NCBI GenBank assembly: GCA_016928315.1
Contig: JAFGKZ010000245.1
Location: 1-37,988 of the forward strand
Direction: 5' to 3'
Source of the DNA: Calditrichaceae bacterium
Lineage (GTDB): Bacteria > Calditrichota > Calditrichia > Calditrichales > Calditrichaceae
Length of the DNA stretch: 37,988 bases
The notes under the pieces were generated by a model, which had not been told where the DNA came from, did no database searches, and worked only from the letters and a program-made list of their open reading frames with translations. The position numbers and the translations under genes are program-made. Numbering within the stretch: position 1 is the stretch's first letter; every line of letters starts with the position of its first letter. Of the stretch, positions 18,182 through 25,888 are shown in pieces.

Positions 18182-19276
18182 TTATCGTAACAACAGCATT
18201 TTTTTTGATTGTTCAACTGAACCTGTTTTAAGCGAATAAATATATATCCCAGAAGGAAGCGCACTTGCATTAAATTCTACTTTATGCAATCCGGCTGACT
18301 GCTCTTCATTTACCGGTTTAGCTACATCCTGTCCAAGGATATTGTAAATGCTTAACTCCACCTTACAGCTAACTGGTAACTGCCAACTGATGATTGTCCT
18401 GGGATTAAACGGATTAGGATAATTGGGATATAGGGTAAAATCCGCGGAATGGATTATCTGCGTATTATCTACAGTGAGGGGCGTAGCTAAGATTTTTATT
18501 TCATTCATATCGTTATCTAAATGAAGATTATCATTGTGTGTGTTGACTGTAATAAAGGCATATATATCATTTAGAGAATCCCGGATGTAATTAAAATGAT
18601 TATCAAGGGAGTCAAATTTAAATTCCCATATGGAACTGTTTAAACCGTATAAACTGTCTGTAGTATTAATGATATATTTTCCATTTTCGTTAAAAGTGAA
18701 AAATCGCCAGTTCCAGTAATCAGCGTGGTCACCCGTTTCATCATCATCAAAAAAGTGACAGGTGTAGCTTAAGGATTCATTTTTATGGATTATTTTTTCG
18801 CCGTCTGTGATAGCTACAAAATCACCATTACAACAATACCAAGAAGGTAGATGATCTACTGATTTACCAATTATTATTATATCAATAACCAGGCTGTAAT
18901 AATTGCCGTTTAAGTCTTCAGCAAAAACTATGAGATAACCGGAATATTGACAATGGTAATTGCCATTGTAATGATAAAAATCCCCGTAGTTTGCATAATC
19001 CGGGATAGAGTCAACTGTAAATAACCATTGGCTTTGTTCCGTACCACTGATACTATCCTCCTGAATTAAAGTAAATGTATCGATGTGATTCCTCAGTTCA
19101 ATTCTCCATGTCCATTTTTTTATGGAAGCAACCTGTGAATTCTTAAATTTACATGTCAGAGTTGTCTCCGTATTGATAAAGATTTTATCAGGCAGGTTTT
19201 CGAATGAAAGCAAGTTTTCTTTTGGGAACATATTCTGGATTAATAGAAATAATATTAAACAAATCCAATTGTGCAT
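18182..19276 (-). CDS. Secreted protein with two internal repeats and a sorting tail
   Basis: A 364-residue exported protein. The N terminus is a signal peptide (CLILFLLIQNMF). Two related domains follow: one with WTWRIELRN and SISGTEQSQWLFTVDS (about 30-105), the other with WNWRFFTF and DSLYGLNSSIWEFKFDS (about 165-245), both with an aromatic W-x-W-R core; I do not recognise the family. Residues about 285-364 form a sorting tail: NYPNPFNPRTIISW, ELSIYNILGQDV and QSKKMLLLR at the end. GGAGG precedes the ATG on the minus strand. It is monocistronic and its role at the cell surface is unknown. Confidence 0.75.
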   Translation of the reverse strand: MHNWICLILFLLIQNMFPKENLLSFENLPDKIFINTETTLTCKFKNSQVASIKKWTWRIELRNHIDTFTLIQEDSISGTEQSQWLFTVDSIPDYANYGDFYHYNGNYHCQYSGYLIVFAEDLNGNYYSLVIDIIIIGKSVDHLPSWYCCNGDFVAITDGEKIIHKNESLSYTCHFFDDDETGDHADYWNWRFFTFNENGKYIINTTDSLYGLNSSIWEFKFDSLDNHFNYIRDSLNDIYAFITVNTHNDNLHLDNDMNEIKILATPLTVDNTQIIHSADFTLYPNYPNPFNPRTIISWQLPVSCKVELSIYNILGQDVAKPVNEEQSAGLHKVEFNASALPSGIYIYSLKTGSVEQSKKMLLLR

Positions 19277-19574
19277 TTAAACCTCCATTTATATTTAGGA
19301 TAGAATGCAATAAGATTTATCATAGAATGTATGATATGCATTTTGTCATCGCATCAATTGTATTATACAGTATTGATGAATTAGTAAATTTCCATTAAGG
19401 ATAAAATTAACTTCAATATATATACACAACTAATATAATGAAATATTTGTTATAAATAATCATATTTTGTCAGATATTTAAAATCTTGAAAAAAATCATA
19501 AATACTACTGTTATTTTTTAATTTAATTTTGTAATATGAAAAAACCTGTCAACAAATATAAACTCGGAGGAGTT

Positions 19575-21515
19575 ATGAAATTTTTATTACTATTTGTATT
19601 TATTTTTAGTGCATTTTTATTTGCACAGGAAATTGCTTATACCAGTTTTGAAGAGCCCACGGTTTATTCTGGTCAGTACACAGATACGGGTGATAAGGCT
19701 GTGGATCATCCTTTAGTCAATAACGACAATCAACCTGTTTTAAATTATATTTCAACAGGAGGAGAGTTAGGATTCACTACATATTATTATAACACAAGAA
19801 ATGGTGATGGCTTAACTGATGGTGATTATGTTGGTGTTACTAATTATACCGGCAATTTTTCCAGTGGAGGTTATCCTGACAGCAGTAATGGATTTGAGAT
19901 GTCCGATGTGGATGGTTATATGGTAACCACGCTTGATACAGTTGATATTAGCGCTTACAATTCTGTTTTCGTATCTGTTGATTATTTTGTTAATGAGGAG
20001 TCTTATGAAGCAGATGATGCTCTAAGAATATGGTTGGTGGTTGACGATTCCATTGAAATTGATTTGTTGAATACAACCGGTACCGATATCGATGATTTAA
20101 ATATTGAGGAGGTCTGGAATACAGTTTCAAAAAAAATAAGTGGATATCATAAATTAAATGTAAAATTTGGATTGGACTGTAATGCCGCTTTTGAAGCTGT
20201 ATTTTTTGACAATATTCGCATCTACGACGGTGGTTCGCTCAATTTACCACCTACTCTTGAAGAATATTCTACCACAGATATGCCGCCAATGAGCGATTCC
20301 ACTTTCAGCGTTACGTATAGAGCCTATGATGTTGATGGCAATATTGCCAGTGCAACACTGCACTATTCAGTTAATGCCGGCGATACCGTCGATATTGAAA
20401 TGATATCACTGGGATATGATTCTCTTTATATGGCGGAAATTTCAGATACAGCCTATGTCAATGAAGATGAAGTAATATTTTGGATGTCTGCAACAGATGA
20501 CAGTGGATCTGTTGCAACCAGTGATTCAAAAGGATTTTTTGCCGGCCTGACACCAATTATAAACTTTAAGCTTTGGCAGGATGATACAGAATTACTTTAT
20601 GAAGGATATTATGTACGTACCAGCGGCGTGGCCACGGTGGGGGATAGCGTCTTTAGTAATACCAGTATGAATTTCTATATTCAGGATGAATATCCATCAG
20701 CGGTTAATATTTATGCCGAAGGCGGCGGCACTGTAAATATTATTCCCGGTCATCAGTACACGGTTACTGGCGTTATTACTCAATATGGCGGCATAGTGGA
20801 AGTTATGCCGGACCATCCGGCCACGGATGTAATTGATAAAGGCGAAGCGGTAATGCCTGCGCCGCTGGAACTGGATATGGCCACCTTGCTTTCGTTGGGC
20901 AGTGAACTGGAATCGTTGCTGATAAAGATTTTAAATGTGGATACGGTTGCTTCCGGAGATAATGATCCCTGGCCGATTACCAATGAGGATAATGCGGATA
21001 TTATGATCAGCGATGACGGCGGCGTCAGTCAGCTCGCTTTGCACATCGATAAGGATACGGATATTCCCGGCAGAAGCCAGCCTGTCTGGCCTCAGCATAT
21101 AACCGGTATTTTCAGCCAGTATGATTATTCCGCGCCGTATACCTCCGGATATCAGATTATACCCAGAAGTATTAATGATTTTGAAGCGGCAACGGCTATT
21201 GAAGATATTGCATCACTTATTCCGGATAAATTAATTCTGTATCCGGCTTATCCTAATCCATTCAATCCGGCAGCGACTATTCCATTTAACTTTCCGGTTA
21301 AAATGATTAGCGAGTCGGCTAAAAAATTGACGATTTATAATACATTGGGTCAGGTGGTTAAGGAATATACCTTATCCAATCTTAAGGCAGGTTTAAATAC
21401 CGTAACTTGGAATGGGCGTTCCAATGAGGGTAATCAGGTTGCATCCGGCTTGTATTTCGCTGTCCTGCAGGTCAGTAACCTGCGCCAGTCAACCAAGTTG
21501 TTGTTGTTGAAGTAA
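19575..21515 (+). CDS. Large secreted protein with anchor-type, OB-like and sorting domains
   Basis: A 646-residue exported protein. A signal peptide ends near FLFAQ. The first domain (about 20-215) starts IAYTSFEEP and looks like a carbohydrate-binding or choice-of-anchor sandwich. A Fibronectin/cadherin-like domain with YRAYDVDGNIASATLHYS follows. About 350-445 resembles an OB-fold with FYIQDEYPSAVNIYAEG and QYTVTGVITQYGGIVEVMP. Residues about 560-646 are the sorting tail with YPAYPNPFNPAATIPF and STKLLLLK at the end. ATG at 19575 is chosen because GGAGGAG precedes it and it opens the signal peptide; an in-frame ATG at 19536 has neither. No enzymatic motif was recognised. Confidence 0.75.
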   Translation: MKFLLLFVFIFSAFLFAQEIAYTSFEEPTVYSGQYTDTGDKAVDHPLVNNDNQPVLNYISTGGELGFTTYYYNTRNGDGLTDGDYVGVTNYTGNFSSGGYPDSSNGFEMSDVDGYMVTTLDTVDISAYNSVFVSVDYFVNEESYEADDALRIWLVVDDSIEIDLLNTTGTDIDDLNIEEVWNTVSKKISGYHKLNVKFGLDCNAAFEAVFFDNIRIYDGGSLNLPPTLEEYSTTDMPPMSDSTFSVTYRAYDVDGNIASATLHYSVNAGDTVDIEMISLGYDSLYMAEISDTAYVNEDEVIFWMSATDDSGSVATSDSKGFFAGLTPIINFKLWQDDTELLYEGYYVRTSGVATVGDSVFSNTSMNFYIQDEYPSAVNIYAEGGGTVNIIPGHQYTVTGVITQYGGIVEVMPDHPATDVIDKGEAVMPAPLELDMATLLSLGSELESLLIKILNVDTVASGDNDPWPITNEDNADIMISDDGGVSQLALHIDKDTDIPGRSQPVWPQHITGIFSQYDYSAPYTSGYQIIPRSINDFEAATAIEDIASLIPDKLILYPAYPNPFNPAATIPFNFPVKMISESAKKLTIYNTLGQVVKEYTLSNLKAGLNTVTWNGRSNEGNQVASGLYFAVLQVSNLRQSTKLLLLK

Positions 21516-21522
21516 ATTTTTT

Positions 21523-21586
21523 ACCCACCCCTCAAACCCCTCCCAAGAGGGGAGGCTAAAGTTTCTCTCTAATGGATGGGCTGGGT
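21523..21586. repeat. Pyrimidine-rich hairpin repeat
   Basis: Imperfect outer arms ACCCACCCC (21523-21531) and GGGCTGGGT (21578-21586) flank an inner hairpin in CCCCTCCCAAGAGGGGAGG around 21537-21555. It begins eight bases after the stop codon of the secreted protein. It resembles the element at 15991-16032 in design: a C-rich outer and inner stem. Confidence 0.55.
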
Positions 21587-21630
21587 GTGGCTTAAATACA
21601 TAATTCTGTTGTTGAGGTAATAGACGATTT

Positions 21631-21726
21631 TGTCATTCTGATCCCGATGTTTTAAGAATCGGGAGAAGAATCTTACTATATTAATAACTAATGGATTATT
21701 CGGTCGTATTCTCCCTCAGAATGACA
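21631..21726. repeat. MITE-like element with 11-base terminal inverted repeats
   Basis: TGTCATTCTGA at 21631-21641 and its exact reverse complement TCAGAATGACA at 21716-21726 bound a 96-base segment. Inside, ATCCCGAT and ATCGGGA form a further stem, followed by GAAGAATCTT. A sequence of this type (TGTCATTCTGA...GAAGAATCT) is common as a dispersed element in many environmental genomes. No coding capacity. Confidence 0.65.
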
Positions 21727-21783
21727 GTGAATATATACTTGCCCTTCGCCAGGGTTTAATAATTAACCTTAAAAGGATAATGA

Positions 21784-23826
21784 ATGAAACATTTGTTAGT
21801 TTTTTTATTATTACCAGTAATTTTATTTGCACAGGGTCATTTACTAATCACCGAAGTATTTATTCCGCCATCCGGTGAAGGCTCAGCTGCTTTTATTGAA
21901 ATCTTTAATCCGACGGATGCCGCGATTTCACTTAATCAGATGTATTTGGCCAATTACAACACCTACTATAATGTAGTTAACGGAACCTATTCAACCAATG
22001 CCGCTCATTTTGCCGTTAAATTTCCGGATATCGAACTGGCTGTTGATGAGGCATTGGCAGTCGCTGTAAATGGCCAAAGTTTTTTTGACTATTTTGGCAA
22101 ACGGGCGGATTATGAAGTTCTGGGTTCGGATGATACGACGCCGGATATGGTTCATCTCAAAGTCGGGGACAACCCTTCTTTTGCTTTATCCAGTGGAATG
22201 ATTGTGCTATTCGCCTGGGATGGATCCGCTGATCTGATTCAGGATGTGGATTATGTACCTTGGGGTATTTTTCCCAGCGGTTGGATGGATAAAAGTACGG
22301 TTGAAATTGATGGTCCCGATGCGGACAGTGATGCAGCTGCTTATAAAAACGATCTGGCAAAGTCTTCCCAACAGGCGCAAACTGTGCCGACCGGCGGAAA
22401 AAGTTTACAACGTTCCGGTTTGGCCGAAGTGGATGAAGTCAGTTCCGGTGGTAATGGTATTGGCGGCCATAATGAAGCAACCGAAAACTGGAAAAGCAGC
22501 TTTATCGCTGCCAGTCCCGGTCCGGGCAGTTTCAGCGAAAATCCCGGTGATGGAACCGGGGTAGCAGCCATGAGCCCTGATTCTGTTATTGCCGAAAGTG
22601 AAATCGATGCTGTTATTCAAATAACCGGCACAGCCGATTATACGCTGGCAACTGTAGAGATTACGATACCGGAAGCCTGGGGCTGGGATGGCAGTATTAC
22701 GCGCAGCGGTTCCGGCCTGGCCATGTCTTCTGAATCGATAAGCGGCAATGTTATCACAATTAGTAATGCAGTTATAACCGATACGGAAACTGGCACAGTA
22801 ACAATCAATAATTTAACCACGCCGGAACAAACAGGGAATTATGTGTTCGAAATTAAAACGGCCGTCGCCGGAGGCGGGTTGACCGAAATTGGCGTTTTCC
22901 CGGCTATTTATGTAAAAGAACCAATCGTTATAGAGACGATAAGCATACGTGAAGCTCGTCAGTTAGGCGATGGCAGCAGCGTAAGCGTAAAAGGCATCGT
23001 GGTTATAGGCGCCGGAACTTTGCGTGATGACCGGACCGACGTGTACATACAGGATGAATCCGGATATGCCATCAATATCTTCGATTTTGATCTAGATCCT
23101 CGTCTCGAGAGAGGCAATGAAGTGTATGTTCAGGGGACGATAGAGATATATGAAGGAAGAGTAGAAATTGTTGACTACACTTTAACGATTATTGCCACCG
23201 GCGTTGAACTGCCGGAACCTGTAAGGATTTCAACCTTTGACGCCAGCACCACCTTTTATGATTCCCGCTATGTAATGGTTGTCGGTAAAATTACAAGAAA
23301 ATCTTCCAGCGGCGGCGGCACCAATCTCAGTATCGACGACGGAACCGGCCCTTGCACGGCAAGAGTATGGGATACGGCAGACCTTAATCTGGATGAATTT
23401 GATGTGGATAGCACGGTTGTTGTGAAAGGTATGGGCAGTATATACAGTGACGCCGGCCAAATATTACTGGCGCATCAGGAAGATATTTATATACCCTTTT
23501 ATGACGGTTCACCCGCTAAATTAACATTACCTAATAAACCCTTTGTCCCTGATAAAGGTGAGGTATTAGATATTACCTTCCAGTCGGGCGCTGAGAGTTC
23601 ACACATCAATCTGCGGATTTTTGATTTAGGCGGCCGATTAATTCGAACATTAATGGACGGCGCGGGCATGCCAATTGAACAGACGATACAATGGAATGGA
23701 CGCAATCACATTGAAGAATTGGTTCCGCTTGGCACTTACATTTGCCATCTTGAGATAGTCAATGAAGACACGGGAAAACGAACAGAAAAAGTAGCGCCCA
23801 TTGTTGTAGGAACGGTGCTGAAGTGA
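21784..23826 (+). CDS. Secreted lamin-tail-domain protein with OB-like domains
   Basis: A 680-residue exported protein. Signal peptide to about FAQG. Residues about 17-120 match a lamin-tail domain (LLITEVFIPPSGEGSAAF, IEIFNPTD). A middle sandwich follows with repeated TGTVTINN-like strands. Two OB-like domains come next: about 388-470 (VSVKGIVVIGAGTL, DVYIQDESGYAINIF) and about 475-570 (YVMVVGKITRKSS, LSIDDGTGP). The C-terminal 90 residues have a FlgD-like fold (LRIFDLGGRLIRTLMDG, QWNGRN) without PNPFNP, ending KVAPIVVGTVLK. Lamin-tail plus OB combinations occur in secreted nucleases and surface proteins; no nuclease catalytic motif was found. The final AAG TGA is part of a repeat arm, so the stop may have been supplied by the repeat block. 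Confidence 0.78.
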   Translation: MKHLLVFLLLPVILFAQGHLLITEVFIPPSGEGSAAFIEIFNPTDAAISLNQMYLANYNTYYNVVNGTYSTNAAHFAVKFPDIELAVDEALAVAVNGQSFFDYFGKRADYEVLGSDDTTPDMVHLKVGDNPSFALSSGMIVLFAWDGSADLIQDVDYVPWGIFPSGWMDKSTVEIDGPDADSDAAAYKNDLAKSSQQAQTVPTGGKSLQRSGLAEVDEVSSGGNGIGGHNEATENWKSSFIAASPGPGSFSENPGDGTGVAAMSPDSVIAESEIDAVIQITGTADYTLATVEITIPEAWGWDGSITRSGSGLAMSSESISGNVITISNAVITDTETGTVTINNLTTPEQTGNYVFEIKTAVAGGGLTEIGVFPAIYVKEPIVIETISIREARQLGDGSSVSVKGIVVIGAGTLRDDRTDVYIQDESGYAINIFDFDLDPRLERGNEVYVQGTIEIYEGRVEIVDYTLTIIATGVELPEPVRISTFDASTTFYDSRYVMVVGKITRKSSSGGGTNLSIDDGTGPCTARVWDTADLNLDEFDVDSTVVVKGMGSIYSDAGQILLAHQEDIYIPFYDGSPAKLTLPNKPFVPDKGEVLDITFQSGAESSHINLRIFDLGGRLIRTLMDGAGMPIEQTIQWNGRNHIEELVPLGTYICHLEIVNEDTGKRTEKVAPIVVGTVLK

Positions 23827-24164
23827 GCTAAAGTTAAATGAAGTTGGGAAGTGCCTAAAATGCCTAAAGTGTGCTAAAGTTAAATGAAGTTGGGAAGTGA
23901 CAAAATTATGAAAAGTTCATAAGTGACTAAAATGCCTAAAGTGTGCTAAAGTTAAATGAAGTTGGGAAGTGACAAAATTATGAAAAGTTCATAAGTGCCT
24001 AAAATGCCTAAAGTGTGCTAAAGTTAAATGAAGTTGGGAAGTGACTAAAATGCCTAAAGTGTGCTAAAGTTAAATGAAGTTGGGAAGTGACTAAAATGCC
24101 TAAAGTGTGCTAAAATCAAATGAAGTTGGGAAATGACTAAAATGCCTAAAGTGCGCTAAAATTG
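23821..24164 (+). repeat. Direct array, seven units, 46 or 72 bp
   Basis: The word GCTAAAG/A starts at 23827, 23873, 23945, 24017, 24063, 24109 and 24155, giving steps of 46, 72, 72, 46, 46, 46. A unit consists of three TAAA cores (ACTAAAATG, CCTAAAGTG, TGCTAAAG) and a linker TTAAATGAAGTTGGGAAGTG. The 72-bp units carry an extra 26-base module containing TTATGAAAAGTTCATAA. The units are nearly identical, only the last two show several changes. Confidence 0.9.
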
Positions 24165-24175
24165 GAATATCAGAT

Positions 24176-24321
24176 GTTTTTTAACTTTAGTCACTTTAGT
24201 TCACTTTAGTGCACTTTGAAACTCAAAAAGAAACTTTAGTTCACTTTAGTGCACTTTGAAACTCAAAAAGAAACTTTAGCTCACTTTGAAATTAAGAAGA
24301 ACACTTTGAAACTTAGAAAAT
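24176..24321 (-). repeat. Inverted array upstream of the four-helix-bundle gene
   Basis: After a short spacer and T6, ACTTTAG or ACTTTG words recur on a strict 10-base grid from 24193 (24203, 24213, 24233, 24243, 24253, 24273, 24283, 24303). Full units are 40 bases: ACTTTAGTTC ACTTTAGTGC then ACTTTGAAAC TCAAAAAGAA; the third has lost ten bases and the fourth runs into the start codon. The words are the reverse complement of the CTAAAGTG cores of the direct array, so a transcript could fold into a long imperfect stem. Confidence 0.88.
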
Positions 24322-24684
24322 ATGGATAACAAAAAATTTGCTGCAGAGTTGGAGGAAAGAACAAAACAATTTGCCATTAATATAATCCGTCTTTGTAGTA
24401 TTCTGCCAAACTCAACTGAAGCCATTGTGCTTAGAAGACAATTGGTAAAAAGCGGTACTTCAATAGGAGCAAACTATCGGGAGGCAAATCGGGCACGAAG
24501 TAAAGCCGATTTTAAGAGTAAAATTCGAATCTGTGAAAGTGAGGCCAGTGAAACGCAATACTGGCTTGAAATACTCAAGGATTTAAAGTGGCTGCCGGAT
24601 TCGAGAATGAAAGAAATATTTTTAGAAAGTAAGGAGTTGTTGGCAATATTTTCAACAATTGGTGCAAAACTAAATAGAAAGTGA
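24322..24684 (+). CDS. Four-helix-bundle protein, 23S rRNA intervening-sequence family
   Basis: A 120-residue soluble, helical, basic protein. The family hallmark is visible: LRRQLVKSGTSIGANYREA (residues 38-55), then RSKADFKSKIRICESEASET and the YWLEIL helix (80-85). This is the S23 / four-helix-bundle family first found inside intervening sequences of 23S rRNA; the related Avd protein accompanies diversity-generating retroelements. Its biochemical function is not established; relatives form pentamers or bind nucleic acid. No rRNA, reverse transcriptase or template/variable repeat is near. The ATG has no Shine-Dalgarno sequence: the leader TTTGAAACTTAGAAAAT is itself a worn repeat unit. The gene is enclosed by repeat blocks on both sides, which suggests gene and repeats move or evolve as one unit. 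Confidence 0.9.
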   Translation: MDNKKFAAELEERTKQFAINIIRLCSILPNSTEAIVLRRQLVKSGTSIGANYREANRARSKADFKSKIRICESEASETQYWLEILKDLKWLPDSRMKEIFLESKELLAIFSTIGAKLNRK

Positions 24685-24772
24685 AAAAGTTTATAAGTGA
24701 CTAAAATGCCTAAAGTGTGCTAAAGTAAAATGAAATTGGGAAGTGACTAAAATGCCTAAAGTGTGCTAAAAT
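24685..24772 (+). repeat. Second direct array, downstream of the four-helix-bundle gene
   Basis: Begins right after the stop codon with AAAAGTTTATAAGTG, a worn copy of the end of the 26-base module, then two 46-base-spaced units with GCTAAA at 24719 and 24765. The units are the same as in the array at 23821-24164 with a few changes. It repeats the arrangement in front of the gene in shorter form. Confidence 0.88.
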
Positions 24773-24802
24773 TAAAAACAATATTAATAACAGTCTTTTC
24801 AG

Positions 24803-24985
24803 GTTTTTTAACTTTAGTCACTTTAGTTCACTTTAGTGCACTTTGAAACTCAAAAAGAAACTTTAGTGCACTTTGAAACTCAAAAAGAAACTTTAGTGCA
24901 CTTTGAAACTCAAGAAGAAACTTTAGTTCACTTTAGTGCACTTTGAAACTCAAAAAGAAACTTTAGCTCACTTTAGGCATTTTGA
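24803..24985 (-). repeat. Second inverted array, upstream of the PorV-like gene
   Basis: Bases 24803-24867 are identical over 65 bases to 24176-24240. ACTTTAG/ACTTTG words continue on a 10-base grid from 24820 to 24970, in units of 40, 30, 30 and 40 bases plus an end piece CTTTAGCTCACTTTAGGCAT, the inverted form of the direct-array core. The next gene starts at 25012, so this array occupies its promoter region. Together with 24685-24802 the 327 bases between the two genes contain nothing else. Confidence 0.88.
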
Positions 24986-25011
24986 AAATCACAATAGTTA
25001 TGAGGAACAAC

Positions 25012-25884
25012 ATGCGATTGATCTTATTAATAACTGTGTTAATACTATTTTCCATGCGGGCCTTTGCGGGCGTATTTGATGACCGCTATCCATCAGCGCG
25101 GGCTACCGCCATGAGCAATGCTTACGTTGCCGTAGCTAACGATGTCTGGGCCGGTTATTTCAATCCGGCTGGTCTGGCGGCTCTGCGGCAATACGAATTT
25201 GGTCTTGCCGTCCAGCGCCCCTATAATATGAAATTTTTCCGCAATGGATTTTTAGGTATTGCAGCGCCTTTACCTCAATCATTCGGGACGATAGGATTGT
25301 TGGCTGAAACCTTTTATGTGGATTATAACGGCAATCAGCTTTCCGTTGAAAACACGATAGGCCTGTCCCATGGTTTTTACCTGCTCAATGACATTCATTC
25401 CTCGCTTTCTGTCGGATACAATCTGAAATACTATTATTGGGATCTGGGGGAAAGCGTTGGCGGATTGGAGCTGGGTTCCACAGGTACTTTCGGCGTTGAT
25501 GTGGGATTACAGGCGTCTATTTATCGCCGTACACATGTGGGTGTTTATGTGTATAATATCAACGGGCCAACCATCGGATCGGAGACAGCCCATGATTTGC
25601 CGCAGCGGATTGTTATTGGCGCCGCCTATAAACCTTATACAGGATTGACCACCTCGCTGGCTATTGAGAAGACCATTGGATTTGATACCCAGGTTATGGG
25701 TGGATTTGAATTTTTCCTTGTTGACTGGCTGGCTATCCGCGCCGGCGCCAGTACTAATCCCAGCCGTTTTTCAGCGGGATTCGGACTTCAATACAGCGGG
25801 TTCCAACTGGATTACTCTTTTCAGACTCATGACGTTCTTTCTGAGACGCATAAATTCGGATTTATCTATCGGTTAGGAGGTTGA
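25012..25884 (+). CDS. PorV/PorQ-like outer-membrane protein
   Basis: A 290-residue barrel protein. A signal peptide ends near MRAFAG. The plug region has ARATAMSNAYVAVANDVWAG followed by YFNPAGLAAL, the pattern shared by PorV, PorQ and FadL relatives; amphipathic strands follow and the chain ends KFGFIYRLGG. PorV and PorQ take part in handing over or attaching proteins carrying C-terminal sorting domains, which fits the several such proteins in this window, but this is an inference. ATG at 25012 is preferred over 25000 and a TTG at 24982 because GAGGAA lies just upstream and it opens the signal peptide. First gene of a four-gene operon; its leader abuts the repeat block. Confidence 0.78.
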   Translation: MRLILLITVLILFSMRAFAGVFDDRYPSARATAMSNAYVAVANDVWAGYFNPAGLAALRQYEFGLAVQRPYNMKFFRNGFLGIAAPLPQSFGTIGLLAETFYVDYNGNQLSVENTIGLSHGFYLLNDIHSSLSVGYNLKYYYWDLGESVGGLELGSTGTFGVDVGLQASIYRRTHVGVYVYNINGPTIGSETAHDLPQRIVIGAAYKPYTGLTTSLAIEKTIGFDTQVMGGFEFFLVDWLAIRAGASTNPSRFSAGFGLQYSGFQLDYSFQTHDVLSETHKFGFIYRLGG

Positions 25885-25888
25885 TCCG

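Larger units (their letters stand above)
23821..24985. mobile_element. Candidate repeat-flanked four-helix-bundle cassette
   Basis: The whole segment is built of related repeats around one small gene. Order: direct array, short spacer with T6, inverted array, gene, direct array, short spacer with T6, inverted array. A 13-base sequence AAGTGAGCTAAAG at the left edge (23821-23833) has exact inverted copies at 24274-24286 and near the right edge at 24961-24973. The left edge contains the last codon and stop of the gene before it, the right edge ends 26 bases before the next start. There is no transposase or integrase. A non-autonomous mobile or RNA-based element is inferred, not shown. Confidence 0.5.

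Noticed and set aside
19204-19398. 64-codon plus-strand frame between the two secreted protein genes
   Set aside because: It overlaps the signal-peptide region of the minus-strand gene, has no ribosome binding site and no domain.
23827-24321. CRISPR array
   Set aside because: The sequences between the repeats are themselves repeated; no unique spacers of constant length and no cas genes.
24322-24684. Diversity-generating retroelement accessory gene (Avd)
   Set aside because: No reverse transcriptase, template repeat or variable repeat in the window; the protein fits the wider four-helix-bundle family.
23821-24985. Intervening sequence inside a 23S rRNA gene
   Set aside because: Both flanks are protein-coding genes and no rRNA-like sequence is present.
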